Assembly: GCF_026967925.1 (NCBI RefSeq)
Contig: NZ_JAPVBI010000001.1
Location: 1,449,894-1,513,893, forward strand
Length of the DNA stretch: 64,000 bases
Reading direction: 5' to 3'
From: Modestobacter sp. VKM Ac-2985
Lineage (GTDB): Bacteria; Actinomycetota; Actinomycetes; Mycobacteriales; Geodermatophilaceae
Under the pieces are notes generated by a model that made no database searches, was not told the DNA's origin, and worked only from the letters and a program-made list of their open reading frames with translations. The position numbers and the translations under genes were made by a program. This document shows positions 8,644 through 15,641 of the stretch, in pieces; the first letter of the stretch is position 1; every line of letters begins with the position of its first letter.

Positions 8644-9866
8644 GCGGAGCGGGGACGGCGCTTGCCCCGGCGGGTGCGGCGGGGCGGGGTGGTGCTGGCC
8701 GGGGGTGGCGGTGGATCAGGTGGGATACCGGGGGAGGACCGGGGGGTGGGAGAGCCCTCCCGACCCGACCCCGCCCCGACCCGACCCGGGCCTCCAGCCC
8801 GGGACCGATCGGTCGTTGAGTGGTTGGTGCGCGACTCCGAGGCGTGCGCGACTCCCGCCGGGGCGGGGTGCGGGGTGCATTCGGGTGCGGTGGTGCTGTC
8901 CGCGGTGGCCGCGACTCCCGCCGGGGTGGCGGGGTGCTGGTCGGCCGCGGGGTGCGCTGCGCCTGGCTGGCTGCCGGGGCGCGCGGGGGTGGTGCTGGCC
9001 GCGTCGGTGGCCGCGACTCCCGCGGGTGCGGGGTGCTGGTCGGTCGACGTGGTGTTCCGGCCTGGGGCCGCGACTCGCGCCTGGGTGGCGTGGTGCGTTG
9101 CGTCCGGGCCGGGGGTCTGTGTGGTGGTGCCCGGGGTGTCGCGGGCGGGGTAGGCGCGGTCGACGATGGTCGAGCCGGCGGGGATGGTGTGGCCGGCTCC
9201 CTCGATGAGGTTGACGTCGGTGCGCACGAAGAGCAGGCGGTCGGGGACCGGGCGCAGCTGCGGGGCCCAGCGGGCGGCGAAGGCGTCGGGGGTCTCGTCG
9301 TCCTTGGTGCGCTCACGGTCGGCGCCGCGTGTGCTGTTGCAGCCGCGGCAGGCGACGACGAGGTCGTGGGGGCCGCGGGCGGCGAGGCCGGGGCGCAGGT
9401 GGTCGATGGTGCGGCCGCGGGAGGAGCGGGTGTCCATGGGCTGCACGGGGATGCCGCACCAGCGGCAGGCGTCGCCGTCGCGGAGGAGGACCGGGACGAG
9501 GTGGTCCTTCTTCTGGGTGTCGGACTTCTGCTGCTTCTCCCAGGCGATCTCGTCCTTGAGCCGGATGTGGATCAGCTCGGGGGCGTCGTCGATGAGCTTC
9601 CAGCGCCGCTTCATGCCGGTGCCGCCCAGGAAGGTGATCAGGCCAGCGCGGATGCAACGCTTCAGCAGGTCGGGGGCGGCGGCGCCGCCGGCGAGGTGGA
9701 GGAAGCCGGGGTGGATGACGTAGTCGGTGCCGTTCTGGGTGGACAGGGTGCCGAGCAGGGTGAGGAACCCGACGCAGGCCGGGGCGATGTGCGGGTTCTT
9801 CGGGTCGTGGAGGACGAGGACGCGGGGGTCGCTGGCGAGGGTGTCGCCGACGCGGAGCCAGGCCAT
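8640..9866 (-). CDS. Replication-protein-like product with HNH nuclease motif and repetitive tail
   Basis: GGAGGAGGT lies upstream of ATG 9866, the strongest ribosome site in this part of the operon. Residues 1-120 (MAWLRVGDTLASDPRVLVL... HPGFLHLAGG... KRCIRAGLITFLGG) resemble the winged-helix part of phage replication-initiation proteins. Residues 138-190 hold an HNH nuclease motif (CRWCGIPVQP, RTIDHLRPG, CRGCNSTRG). The last 200 residues are Pro/Ala/Thr-rich, with degenerate repeats of PAPAGVAAT, and probably disordered. The HNH part is clear; the replication link is inferred. Confidence 0.78.
   Translation of the reverse strand: MAWLRVGDTLASDPRVLVLHDPKNPHIAPACVGFLTLLGTLSTQNGTDYVIHPGFLHLAGGAAAPDLLKRCIRAGLITFLGGTGMKRRWKLIDDAPELIHIRLKDEIAWEKQQKSDTQKKDHLVPVLLRDGDACRWCGIPVQPMDTRSSRGRTIDHLRPGLAARGPHDLVVACRGCNSTRGADRERTKDDETPDAFAARWAPQLRPVPDRLLFVRTDVNLIEGAGHTIPAGSTIVDRAYPARDTPGTTTQTPGPDATHHATQARVAAPGRNTTSTDQHPAPAGVAATDAASTTPARPGSQPGAAHPAADQHPATPAGVAATADSTTAPECTPHPAPAGVAHASESRTNHSTTDRSRAGGPGRVGAGSGREGSPTPRSSPGIPPDPPPPPASTTPPRRTRRGKRRPRSA
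8830..9045. repeat. Degenerate in-gene repeats encoding PAPAGVAAT-like units
   Basis: Three imperfect copies encode DQHPAPAGVAAT, DQHPATPAGVAAT and PHPAPAGVAHA. At the DNA level GGCCGCGACTCCCGC recurs about 100 bp apart. The copies sit in the disordered tail of the HNH protein and could vary in number by slippage. Confidence 0.6.
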
Positions 9867-9952
9867 GCGGGGGTCACCTCCTCCAGGGACGGGCGTACAG
9901 ATGTGCGACAGATGTGCGGCGCCGGCTGGGCGGCGCGGCAGACTCAGCGACC

Positions 9953-10390
9953 GTGACTGGCACAGAGCTCGCGATCAGCGCTGCAACTCCACTGGCGAGC
10001 GCGGTCGTCGCCGGGCTGGTGGCGCTGCTCGTCGCTTCGAGGTCTGCTCGGAGCAGCCGGCGGAACTGGCTGCTGGACGAGCGACATGACACGTACGCGG
10101 CCTTCTTGGACGCGGCCAACGATGTGCTCGGCGGTGTGACTGGCCCCCAGCAGAAGCAGGACGCCCTCGACCCGACGAAGCTGCGGGCCCTCATGCACGC
10201 GCTTCAACGGCTCGACCTGGTGTCGCCGGCCGACGTCCGAGCTGGAGCGCAGGCGGTACGCGACACCATCCCGCGCCACCAGCAGAGCAACCTGATGGAA
10301 GCCGAACGTCGGTTCGGGGAGCTGATGAGCAAGGTCAACGCGCTGGTCGCGCTGTTGCGCGAGGACCTGGTGCCCAAGCACATGCGCTGA
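9953..10390 (+). CDS. Small membrane-anchored protein, rightward moron-like gene
   Basis: One of two rightward genes in the otherwise leftward operon. GTG at 9953 is preferred to GTG 9914 because the shorter product starts just before a single hydrophobic segment (about residues 10-30, PLASAVVAGLVALLVA). The remaining 115 residues are helical and charged (NWLLDERHDTYAAFLDAAN). The predicted topology is one N-terminal anchor with a cytoplasmic domain. There is no Shine-Dalgarno; a weak CAGACT box lies 8 nt upstream, so it may be leaderless. Independent expression suggests a lysogen-expressed cargo gene. Function unknown. Confidence 0.7.
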   Translation: MTGTELAISAATPLASAVVAGLVALLVASRSARSSRRNWLLDERHDTYAAFLDAANDVLGGVTGPQQKQDALDPTKLRALMHALQRLDLVSPADVRAGAQAVRDTIPRHQQSNLMEAERRFGELMSKVNALVALLREDLVPKHMR

Positions 10391-10396
10391 GACCCC

Positions 10397-10402
10397 TACG
10401 GT
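10397..10402 (+). promoter_or_regulatory. -10 box of a leaderless gene
   Basis: TACGGT fits the TANNNT consensus and is followed by exactly 7 nt before the GTG at 10410, the spacing of leaderless actinobacterial transcripts. It supports expression of the next small gene from its own promoter. Confidence 0.55.
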
Positions 10403-10409
10403 CGTCGAC

Positions 10410-10664
10410 GTGTGGACCCCGGAGCCGGACGAGGCGCTGCAGCGCGAGCTGGACGCCGCGCTCGCCCGGCCCGGGGCGCTGCACGTCCGGCCACCCCGCC
10501 CGGTGGAGCTGGCCGGCGAGGAAAAGGCGACCGGCTGGCTCTGGGGGCAACTCAGGACCACGGACGGCACCTGGCTGGGGCTGGCCACGATCCACCGCGG
10601 CCGGTTCTTCGAGGGCGCCGAGCTCGGCTGGCACCCGGCGGAGGACCTGCGCGCTCTGGGCTGA
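10410..10664 (+). CDS. Small acidic protein of unknown function
   Basis: An 84 aa product (MWTPEPDEALQRELDAALA...) with a correctly spaced leaderless -10 box. The composition looks like a folded protein: GWLWGQLRTTDGTWLGLATI, then a GAELGWHPAEDLRAL tail. Its stop is 4 nt from the stop of a leftward gene, so the two converge. With the gene at 9953 it forms a rightward pair that may be expressed during lysogeny. No family recognised. Confidence 0.6.
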   Translation: MWTPEPDEALQRELDAALARPGALHVRPPRPVELAGEEKATGWLWGQLRTTDGTWLGLATIHRGRFFEGAELGWHPAEDLRALG

Positions 10665-10668
10665 CCGG

Positions 10669-10815
10669 TCACGGGGTCACCTCCCAGCCGGTGCCGGTGC
10701 ACGACCGGCCCTGCCAGGCGTGCCGCACCAGGCGGACAGCCCCAGACGCCGCCCGGCGAACGGGCACCGCGTGGAGACAGCGCGGGCACAGGCCCGCCAC
10801 GGCCGGGTCAGCCAC
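10669..10815 (-). CDS. 48-residue CPxC protein
   Basis: GTG at 10815 overlaps the preceding stop by 8 nt, and the frame ends at 10669 right beside the convergent gene. The 48 aa product has one CPRC pair near the N-terminus and a third cysteine in GRSCTGTGW near the C-terminus, so it may bind zinc. Very short proteins of this kind are common in actinophage early operons. It is accepted because of the tight overlap and balanced composition. Confidence 0.5.
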   Translation of the reverse strand: MADPAVAGLCPRCLHAVPVRRAASGAVRLVRHAWQGRSCTGTGWEVTP

Positions 10816-11008
10816 GGTCGCCGCCGGCGCGCGCCAGGTCGGCGAGGACCTCGGCGTGAACCTGGTCGTCCAGCTCGGCGGTGCGGTACGGGCCCACGAC
10901 GCGCCGCAGGCCCCGGGCCCTGGCGTTCGCCACGGCCCGCTCGGCCAGCGCCGTGGCCGGATCCGAGGCGACCCGGCGGGCCGCCAGGTAGTCGGCCTCG
11001 GCGGTCAC
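10808..11008 (-). CDS. Small phage protein of unknown function
   Basis: A 66 aa product beginning VTAEADYLAARRVASDP. The GTG at 11008 overlaps the upstream stop by 4 nt (GTGA). It is Ala/Arg-rich and predicted almost fully helical. The open frame extends further upstream but is shadow there. Nothing identifies a function. Confidence 0.6.
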   Translation of the reverse strand: MTAEADYLAARRVASDPATALAERAVANARARGLRRVVGPYRTAELDDQVHAEVLADLARAGGDRG

Positions 11009-11721
11009 CACGTCATTTCCCCGTTGCGGTGCTTGACCTCGTCGCCGTGCACCCGGTGCTCGCAGCGCCACCCGTCGACGCCGTTGCTGTAGCTGGGGCA
11101 CTGTGGGCCGGGGTCGGGCTGGGCGCCATCCAGGGCAGCGCGAAGGTGGCCGACCACGTGCGCGATGACGTCCTCGCCCAGCCGCACACCCTTGCACCGG
11201 CAGCCGGAGAACGGGCCGGTCTCGCTGCGCATGACCGGGTGGTGAACGCGGAGCGCGTCCCGCAGCTGCTCGGCCTCGGTGGGACGGCGGGCGGCAAGAG
11301 CGCGCTCGTCCGCGATGTCCTGGGCGATGGCATCGCGGGCGGCGTCCACCTCCTCGTCGCTGCTGGCCGCGCGTGCCTTGCGCACCAGACCCATCGCGAC
11401 GGCGTGGTCCTCGCGGGTGACCAGGCCGGGGTGCCGCTCGCCGTCCTGCTGTTCCGGGGCGTCAGCGGGCGGGGTGGGGTGGGTGCACGGGCAGTAGAAG
11501 CTCGGGCTTTCCCCGGCGCAGGTCGCGTGGTCACCGAGACGGCAGTCGCCACAGACCATCGGGTGCTTGCTGTCCCCCTGTGCCGCTGTGGGGGGCTCCG
11601 ACGGCGCGGGGGTGCAGGGCCAGCGGTCGGACGTCGGCGAGTGCCAGCAGACGCCGAGAGCGCGGGCCATGAGCTGGTCCGGGTTCGACGGGTGCTCGGG
11701 CTGGGGCGTAGAGGCGGTCAC
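11005..11721 (-). CDS. Cysteine-rich phage protein of unknown function
   Basis: The 238 aa product has scattered Cys/His pairs (VCGDC, CAGESPSFYCPC, GCRCKG, QCPSY, WRCEH) that could form two or three zinc sites. It also has a helical Ala/Glu/Arg-rich middle (about residues 95-150). It overlaps both neighbours by 4 nt within the early operon. It may be a nucleic-acid-binding protein, but no family is recognised. Confidence 0.7.
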   Translation of the reverse strand: MTASTPQPEHPSNPDQLMARALGVCWHSPTSDRWPCTPAPSEPPTAAQGDSKHPMVCGDCRLGDHATCAGESPSFYCPCTHPTPPADAPEQQDGERHPGLVTREDHAVAMGLVRKARAASSDEEVDAARDAIAQDIADERALAARRPTEAEQLRDALRVHHPVMRSETGPFSGCRCKGVRLGEDVIAHVVGHLRAALDGAQPDPGPQCPSYSNGVDGWRCEHRVHGDEVKHRNGEMTW

Positions 11722-11996
11722 CCGGCACCGGCCTCGGGCACGAGCCAGCCGTCAGCGTCGATGCCGAGCTGCACCGGCTGGTCCTCGCGCTTGGACCAGT
11801 CCCGCATGTCGATGCCGCTGTCCAGCGCGACCGAGAACTCGCAGTCGCGCAGGTCGACGCCGGACGCCAGGCACGCCTCCGAGTGGAGGATGTAGACCGT
11901 CTGCTCGGCGGAGACGGCGCGCCCCCAGTGTTCGGTCGGGTGGCGGTCGACGCCGACGATCTCTTCGATCTCCAATGCGGGCACGAGGTCGCTCAC
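11718..11996 (-). CDS. Small acidic phage protein of unknown function
   Basis: A 92 aa acidic product (MSDLVPALEIEEIVGVDRH...) with a central YILHSEACLASGVDL segment and a C-terminal QLGIDADGWLVPEAGAG. It is coupled to both neighbours by 4-nt overlaps. No motif is recognised. The high acidity would fit a DNA-mimic or inhibitor, but that is speculation. Confidence 0.7.
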   Translation of the reverse strand: MSDLVPALEIEEIVGVDRHPTEHWGRAVSAEQTVYILHSEACLASGVDLRDCEFSVALDSGIDMRDWSKREDQPVQLGIDADGWLVPEAGAG

Positions 11997-12325
11997 GGCT
12001 GCTGCTCCTTGCTGGGGTTGATGGCGGCGCGGGTGGCGCCGAGCGCGATCGGTCCGGTGGGCTGCTCGTCGGTGTGGGCGTGCCGGCCGGACGACGGCTG
12101 GTCGCCGGTGAGCTCGTGCTCGACGTCGACCAGGCGGCGGTCGAGCTGGCCGAGGTCGCTCTCCTGCCGGGCGGCCCGGTCAGCTGGAGAGTGGAAGTCA
12201 CCGGCCAGCTCGTCGAGGTCGGCGCGGATCTCCAGGTAGTCGCGGCGGTCGGCGTAGGTCCCCCAGATCGCGATGCTGGCGGCCAGGACCACGAGGACGG
12301 TGAGGGCGATCTGCAGGCCGGTCAC
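11993..12325 (-). CDS. Small membrane protein with coiled-coil region
   Basis: GTG at 12325 overlaps the preceding stop by 4 nt. The 110 aa product has one N-terminal transmembrane segment (about residues 3-25, LQIALTVLVVLAASIAIWGTY). A charged helical stretch with heptad character follows (YLEIRADLDELAGDF... LDRRLVDVEHEL), then a polar tail. The likely topology is a membrane-tethered cytoplasmic coiled coil. Function unknown. Confidence 0.65.
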   Translation of the reverse strand: MTGLQIALTVLVVLAASIAIWGTYADRRDYLEIRADLDELAGDFHSPADRAARQESDLGQLDRRLVDVEHELTGDQPSSGRHAHTDEQPTGPIALGATRAAINPSKEQQP

Positions 12326-12651
12326 GTCGTGGTCCCGGCGGGCGGGCACCAGCAGGCGCCGATCGGGCCGGAGCAGTGCGGGCAGGTCGCGCCCTTGCGC
12401 ATCACGCCCGAGTCGGCCGCCTGGATCGCGGCGGCGTCCCGCAGGTACTGATCGACCGTCGGGCGCGGCACCCGGAAGGAACGTCGCACCCGCACCGATC
12501 CCGGCAGCTCCCCGTCGTGGATCAGCCGGTACACGGTCATCTTCGACACGCGCATCAAGGCGGCCACCTCGTCGACGTTGAGGAAGTAGGGGCCCGGCCG
12601 TCGTGGGTTGGTCCCCTGGGGAGAAGGCCCGGGACCTCGCTGTGCGGTCAT
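12322..12651 (-). CDS. Excisionase/BldC-like HTH protein with zinc-ribbon tail
   Basis: The 109 aa protein has a winged HTH at about residues 23-70 (FLNVDEVAALMRVSKMTVYR, then LPGSVRVRRSFRVPRPTVDQYL), the pattern of BldC and excisionase-type DNA-binding domains. A Cys cluster follows (CPHCSGPIGACWC). The combination suggests a small DNA-binding regulator. A second excisionase-like gene at 22092-22337 is closer to the integrase and a better candidate for true Xis. Confidence 0.75.
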   Translation of the reverse strand: MTAQRGPGPSPQGTNPRRPGPYFLNVDEVAALMRVSKMTVYRLIHDGELPGSVRVRRSFRVPRPTVDQYLRDAAAIQAADSGVMRKGATCPHCSGPIGACWCPPAGTTT

Positions 12652-12950
12652 CGGTCGGCTGCCAGCAGCAGGGCGTCGGGGCAGGGCCAGGGCGCGCCGC
12701 AGCCGCAGACGGTCGACAGGGCGGAGTCACCCCAGGGCACCTCGCGGTGGCGGGACCGCAGCTGCGCGAGCACCTCGGTGTCGGCCAGCGCCTGGCGGAT
12801 GGTCGGCTGGGAAAGCACGACCTGGGCGGTGTCCTCGGCCCAGGTGGCGCCCAGCTCCAGGAGGCTGGCGCCGGCCCGGATGATGCGGCCGGTGGACTCC
12901 TGCAGGTCGGTGGACTCGGCGGCGTGCCGGCCCTTCGTCGGGGCGGTCAC
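12648..12950 (-). CDS. Small phage protein of unknown function
   Basis: The 100 aa protein is helical, with a motif LSTVCGCGAPWPCPDALLLA at the C-terminus that holds three cysteines and may bind metal. It overlaps both neighbours by 4 nt. It is typical of small host-takeover or accessory proteins in actinophage early operons. No family recognised. Confidence 0.65.
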   Translation of the reverse strand: MTAPTKGRHAAESTDLQESTGRIIRAGASLLELGATWAEDTAQVVLSQPTIRQALADTEVLAQLRSRHREVPWGDSALSTVCGCGAPWPCPDALLLAADR

Positions 12951-13564
12951 CGGGACGCTGCCAGCTGCTCGAGGTGGGTGACCCGGTAGGCGTCGAGGTC
13001 CCCCGGGGTGACGTCCATCGGGAGCCGGCCGTCGTCGAACAGGTGCACGCCCTGCCGGCGGTACGTCTCGTCGACCAGCTGGCTGCAGATCAGCCGGCCC
13101 GACGCGGCGATGTACCGGCGGAGCCAGTGCGGACGGACGCCGAGGTGGGCCAGGCCGAGGGCCAGGTAGTCGGCGAACGAGTAGCCGGTGCCGACGAGCT
13201 GCCGGGCCTCAGCGGAGAGCGCCTGCCGCAGGTTGCGTTCGTACGTGTCGGCCAGGCGGTCGACCATCTCGAGGTCGGTCATCCGGGTGAGCAGGGCCTC
13301 GCGGTAGAAGGCCAGCGTCGACTGCACCGGTGCGTCGCACCAGCGGACGTCGTCCCGTCCCACGAAGTCAGCCAGTGGCGCCAGCTCGGCTCCCGAGGGC
13401 ATGGCCTGCACCACCGAGCCCCCGTCGACCACCACGAACGCGTGCGTGTACCGGGAGCCGTCGAAGGTGAAGGCCTGGCCGGCGGCGACCGCCATGCCGA
13501 GCAGTCCTCCGATCCGGGAGAGCCCGAAGGAGCCCGGCGGGGTCAGGGGAGTGGGGGTGGTCAT
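12947..13564 (-). CDS. Permuted NlpC/P60-like (YiiX-type) hydrolase
   Basis: GAGGAG lies 5 nt before ATG 13564. The 205 aa protein shows the circularly permuted papain-like pattern. A histidine lies in RYTHAFVVVDGG (about residue 41), followed by VVQAMPSGAELAPLADFV. A cysteine lies in GRLICSQLVDETY (about residue 160), so the catalytic Cys comes after the His. Related proteins cleave amide or acyl bonds in peptidoglycan or lipids. Its place among early genes, far from the lysis module, argues against a classical endolysin. It looks catalytically complete; the substrate is unknown. Confidence 0.72.
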   Translation of the reverse strand: MTTPTPLTPPGSFGLSRIGGLLGMAVAAGQAFTFDGSRYTHAFVVVDGGSVVQAMPSGAELAPLADFVGRDDVRWCDAPVQSTLAFYREALLTRMTDLEMVDRLADTYERNLRQALSAEARQLVGTGYSFADYLALGLAHLGVRPHWLRRYIAASGRLICSQLVDETYRRQGVHLFDDGRLPMDVTPGDLDAYRVTHLEQLAASR

Positions 13565-13610
13565 CGGGGCTCCTCGGGGACGGTGTGGGGCGGGGGCGGC
13601 GGAGGGCTGG

Positions 13611-13856
13611 TCACCAGATCGCCGTGTCGCCGCGGCGGTGGGCGTCGGCCCGGCGGGCGACGACGGACTCGGGGGAGACCCGGTTGAGGTCGGCGCGGGA
13701 CAGCTCGTGGGCGGTCTGCTCGAGGTGGCCGGCGACGTGCTCGCGGAGCCAGGCCTCCAGGTGCGGCTCGGAGGCGATGTGGCGCACCAGGCGGTCGACG
13801 TCGTCCTGCTCGCTGGGCGTGCGGGTCGGGCGCCGGCGGGGCGCGGGCGTGGCCAT
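13611..13856 (-). CDS. Small phage protein of unknown function
   Basis: An 81 aa product (MATPAPRRRPTRTPSEQDD...) whose ATG overlaps the preceding stop by 1 nt (TGATG). A basic N-terminus precedes a predicted helical domain (VDRLVRHIASEPHLEAWLRE, then VAGHLEQTAHEL). A 46-bp gap separates it from the hydrolase gene. No family recognised; the basic tail would allow DNA contact. Confidence 0.65.
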   Translation of the reverse strand: MATPAPRRRPTRTPSEQDDVDRLVRHIASEPHLEAWLREHVAGHLEQTAHELSRADLNRVSPESVVARRADAHRRGDTAIW

Positions 13857-15013
13857 CAGCGGGCTGCCCGGCGGTACTGGGTGGTGATGACCCGGGTCAT
13901 CAGCTGGGCGAGGGTGCCGGGCTCGATCTCGCGTGCGGCGGCGGCCTGGGCGCGGAGCTGCTCGGGGCGGTTGGAGGCCAGAGCGCGGCCGAGCCGGTCG
14001 ATGTCGATGTCGGGGGTGCGGTGGAGGAGCTGCCCGACGCCGGTGACCAGGGGCGCCTGCCAGGCGGCGGCGGTCAGCCCGTAGGCGCCGTGGAGGACGG
14101 CGAGGGTGTTGTCCAGGAGCTGGGGGCCGCCGAGCTGGAGGAGCTTCTCGGCGGCGCCGTAGGAGGTGAGGACGTCGTCGCCGCGGCCGGGGCCGACGGT
14201 GAGTCCGTGGCGGGCGGCGATGTCCTCGACCTGCTGGACGGCCTGGTCGCCGGCGCCGCGGCGGGCCCGCCACTTCTCGAAGCCGGACAGCTTCTTGGTG
14301 GTGGCGTCCAGGGTGGCCATCAGCTGGGCCTCGGCGGGGACGTCGAGGCCGTCGTGGATGTTGCAGGCCACGTGGGTGAGGCCGACGAGGGCGGCGAGGG
14401 CGGCGCGGTGCTGGCCGTTGACGATCGCGTACCGGTTGACGGGCTCGGTGTCGGTGCCGCGGTCGGAGACGTCAAGGAGGCCGAGGAGGCGCGGGTCCCA
14501 GGCGGTGGCCATTCGGCGGACGCGGGCTTCGTCGAGGGGCCGCTGGTAGGTGTGGTCGACGAACAGCTCGTTGAGGCGGAGGACGGCGACGTAGGGGCCG
14601 GCCACCGGCTGGCCGGTGGCGGCGTGCGCCTGCTCGATCCGGTCCACCTCAGCGGCGGCCTGCTCGCTGGTCATGGCGTCCACGGCCCGCGGCTGGTCGG
14701 CCAGCGCACCGATGGGCTCGGCGGCCGGGCGGCAGCCGGAGTCGTGGTCGGTGTCCAGGACGCAGCTGGGGGAGTGGTCCTGCTCGGTCGGCGTGGGCAG
14801 GACGGGGGCCGGGCCGGTCGGGGTCGGGCCGTGGCGGCCGTCGGCGACCCAGTCGACGAGGTCGGGGAACCACCAGCCGGTGCGCTCACCGACGTCGATG
14901 ACGTGGTCGACGGACTGCCCGTTGGCCAGCCGGTGGGCGATGAGGCCGACGACGTAGTCCAGGTCGTCGGCCGGGGGCGCGTCGACGGGGAAGTCGGTGC
15001 TGGGTGCGGTCAT
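13856..15013 (-). CDS. ParB/Srx-like nuclease-fold protein
   Basis: ATG at 15013 overlaps the preceding stop by 4 nt; an upstream in-frame ATG at 15097 is less likely. The 385 aa protein has a ParB N-terminal-like domain at about residues 140-240. VAVLRLNELFVDHTYQRPLDEARVRRMA is followed by YAIVNGQHRAALAALVG, the characteristic G-Q-H-R motif. The C-terminal half is helical (KLSGFEKWRARRGAGD). Phage proteins of this type are annotated ParB-like or DUF6551 and may bind CTP/ATP or DNA. A role in partition is not implied. Confidence 0.78.
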   Translation of the reverse strand: MTAPSTDFPVDAPPADDLDYVVGLIAHRLANGQSVDHVIDVGERTGWWFPDLVDWVADGRHGPTPTGPAPVLPTPTEQDHSPSCVLDTDHDSGCRPAAEPIGALADQPRAVDAMTSEQAAAEVDRIEQAHAATGQPVAGPYVAVLRLNELFVDHTYQRPLDEARVRRMATAWDPRLLGLLDVSDRGTDTEPVNRYAIVNGQHRAALAALVGLTHVACNIHDGLDVPAEAQLMATLDATTKKLSGFEKWRARRGAGDQAVQQVEDIAARHGLTVGPGRGDDVLTSYGAAEKLLQLGGPQLLDNTLAVLHGAYGLTAAAWQAPLVTGVGQLLHRTPDIDIDRLGRALASNRPEQLRAQAAAAREIEPGTLAQLMTRVITTQYRRAAR

Positions 15014-15315
15014 CGGGTCACCTCTGCGGGGAGTCGGCCGGTCGCCGCGGCCTGGACGACGTCGGCCAGGTGCTGGCGGTCGGGGATGGCGGTGCACGTG
15101 CAGCGGCTGGCCTCGGTGTGGCCGAGGGGCTCACCGATTCGGCGGACCGGGTTGGTGTTCCACCGGCACTGCGCGTGGTGGGGGACGATCAGCCGCAGCT
15201 GGTCGGCCAGCTCGCTCGCGTTGGCCGGCATCGGGTGGACGTGGCGGCGGGCGGTCCAGTCGGTGGGCTGCCGGGTGGCGCTGCGCTCGATGCGGCCGCG
15301 GCGGGGCGGGTACAT
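15010..15315 (-). CDS. Small phage protein of unknown function
   Basis: A 101 aa product starting [16 protein letters not shown]. Start and stop overlap the neighbours by 1 nt (TGATG) and 4 nt (ATGA). A cysteine-containing segment (HHAQCRWNTNPVR, then RCTCTAIPDRQHLADVV) is conserved-looking. It sits between a VRR-NUC nuclease and a ParB-like gene, so a DNA-metabolism role is possible but not shown. Confidence 0.6.
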   Translation of the reverse strand: MYPPRRGRIERSATRQPTDWTARRHVHPMPANASELADQLRLIVPHHAQCRWNTNPVRRIGEPLGHTEASRCTCTAIPDRQHLADVVQAAATGRLPAEVTR

Positions 15316-15641
15316 CACTGGGTCGCCCCCGCCGCGCTGGCGGTGGGCGTGAGCACGCGGCCGATCAGCCCGCTGGCCAGGTCGGCCGGCCGCCACACGT
15401 GCACGGACAGCCGGTGCGACTGGGCGACCCGGAGGGCGGCCAGCCACCCCTGCTGGGCCTTGGACAGCAGGCCGGTCGCGGTCTTCAGCTCCGCGAACAC
15501 GACCTGCCCGGTGCGGGGGTGCACCAGCACCAGGTCGGGGAACCCCGGCTCGGACTTGGTGGACCGGTAGGTGTGGTAGGCCAGCCACCCGCGGTAGCGG
15601 GCCAGGTCGCGGACGGCCTGCAGCAGCTGCTCCTCGGTCAT
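15315..15641 (-). CDS. VRR-NUC domain nuclease
   Basis: The 108 aa protein is a minimal PD-(D/E)XK nuclease of the VRR-NUC family. [22 protein letters not shown] gives the catalytic D and E-x-K near residues 35-53. S-x-x-Q-x-x-W-L-A-A-L follows at about residues 60-70. Stand-alone phage VRR-NUC proteins cut branched DNA such as Holliday junctions. It is coupled to both neighbours in the early operon, next to the clamp-like protein. Confidence 0.88.
   Translation of the reverse strand: MTEEQLLQAVRDLARYRGWLAYHTYRSTKSEPGFPDLVLVHPRTGQVVFAELKTATGLLSKAQQGWLAALRVAQSHRLSVHVWRPADLASGLIGRVLTPTASAAGATQ

Noticed and set aside
8830..9090. Repeated GCGACTCCCGC-type units resembling a CRISPR-like array
   Set aside because: The units are degenerate, irregularly spaced and in frame within the HNH protein tail, with no spacers or cas genes nearby.
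12947..13564. Classical endolysin assignment for the papain-like protein
   Set aside because: There is no cell-wall-binding domain or holin nearby, and the gene is in the early operon rather than a lysis module.
13611..14273. Long Arg/Pro-rich frame extending the 81-residue protein upstream
   Set aside because: The upstream part overlaps the ParB-like gene in another frame and has shadow composition.
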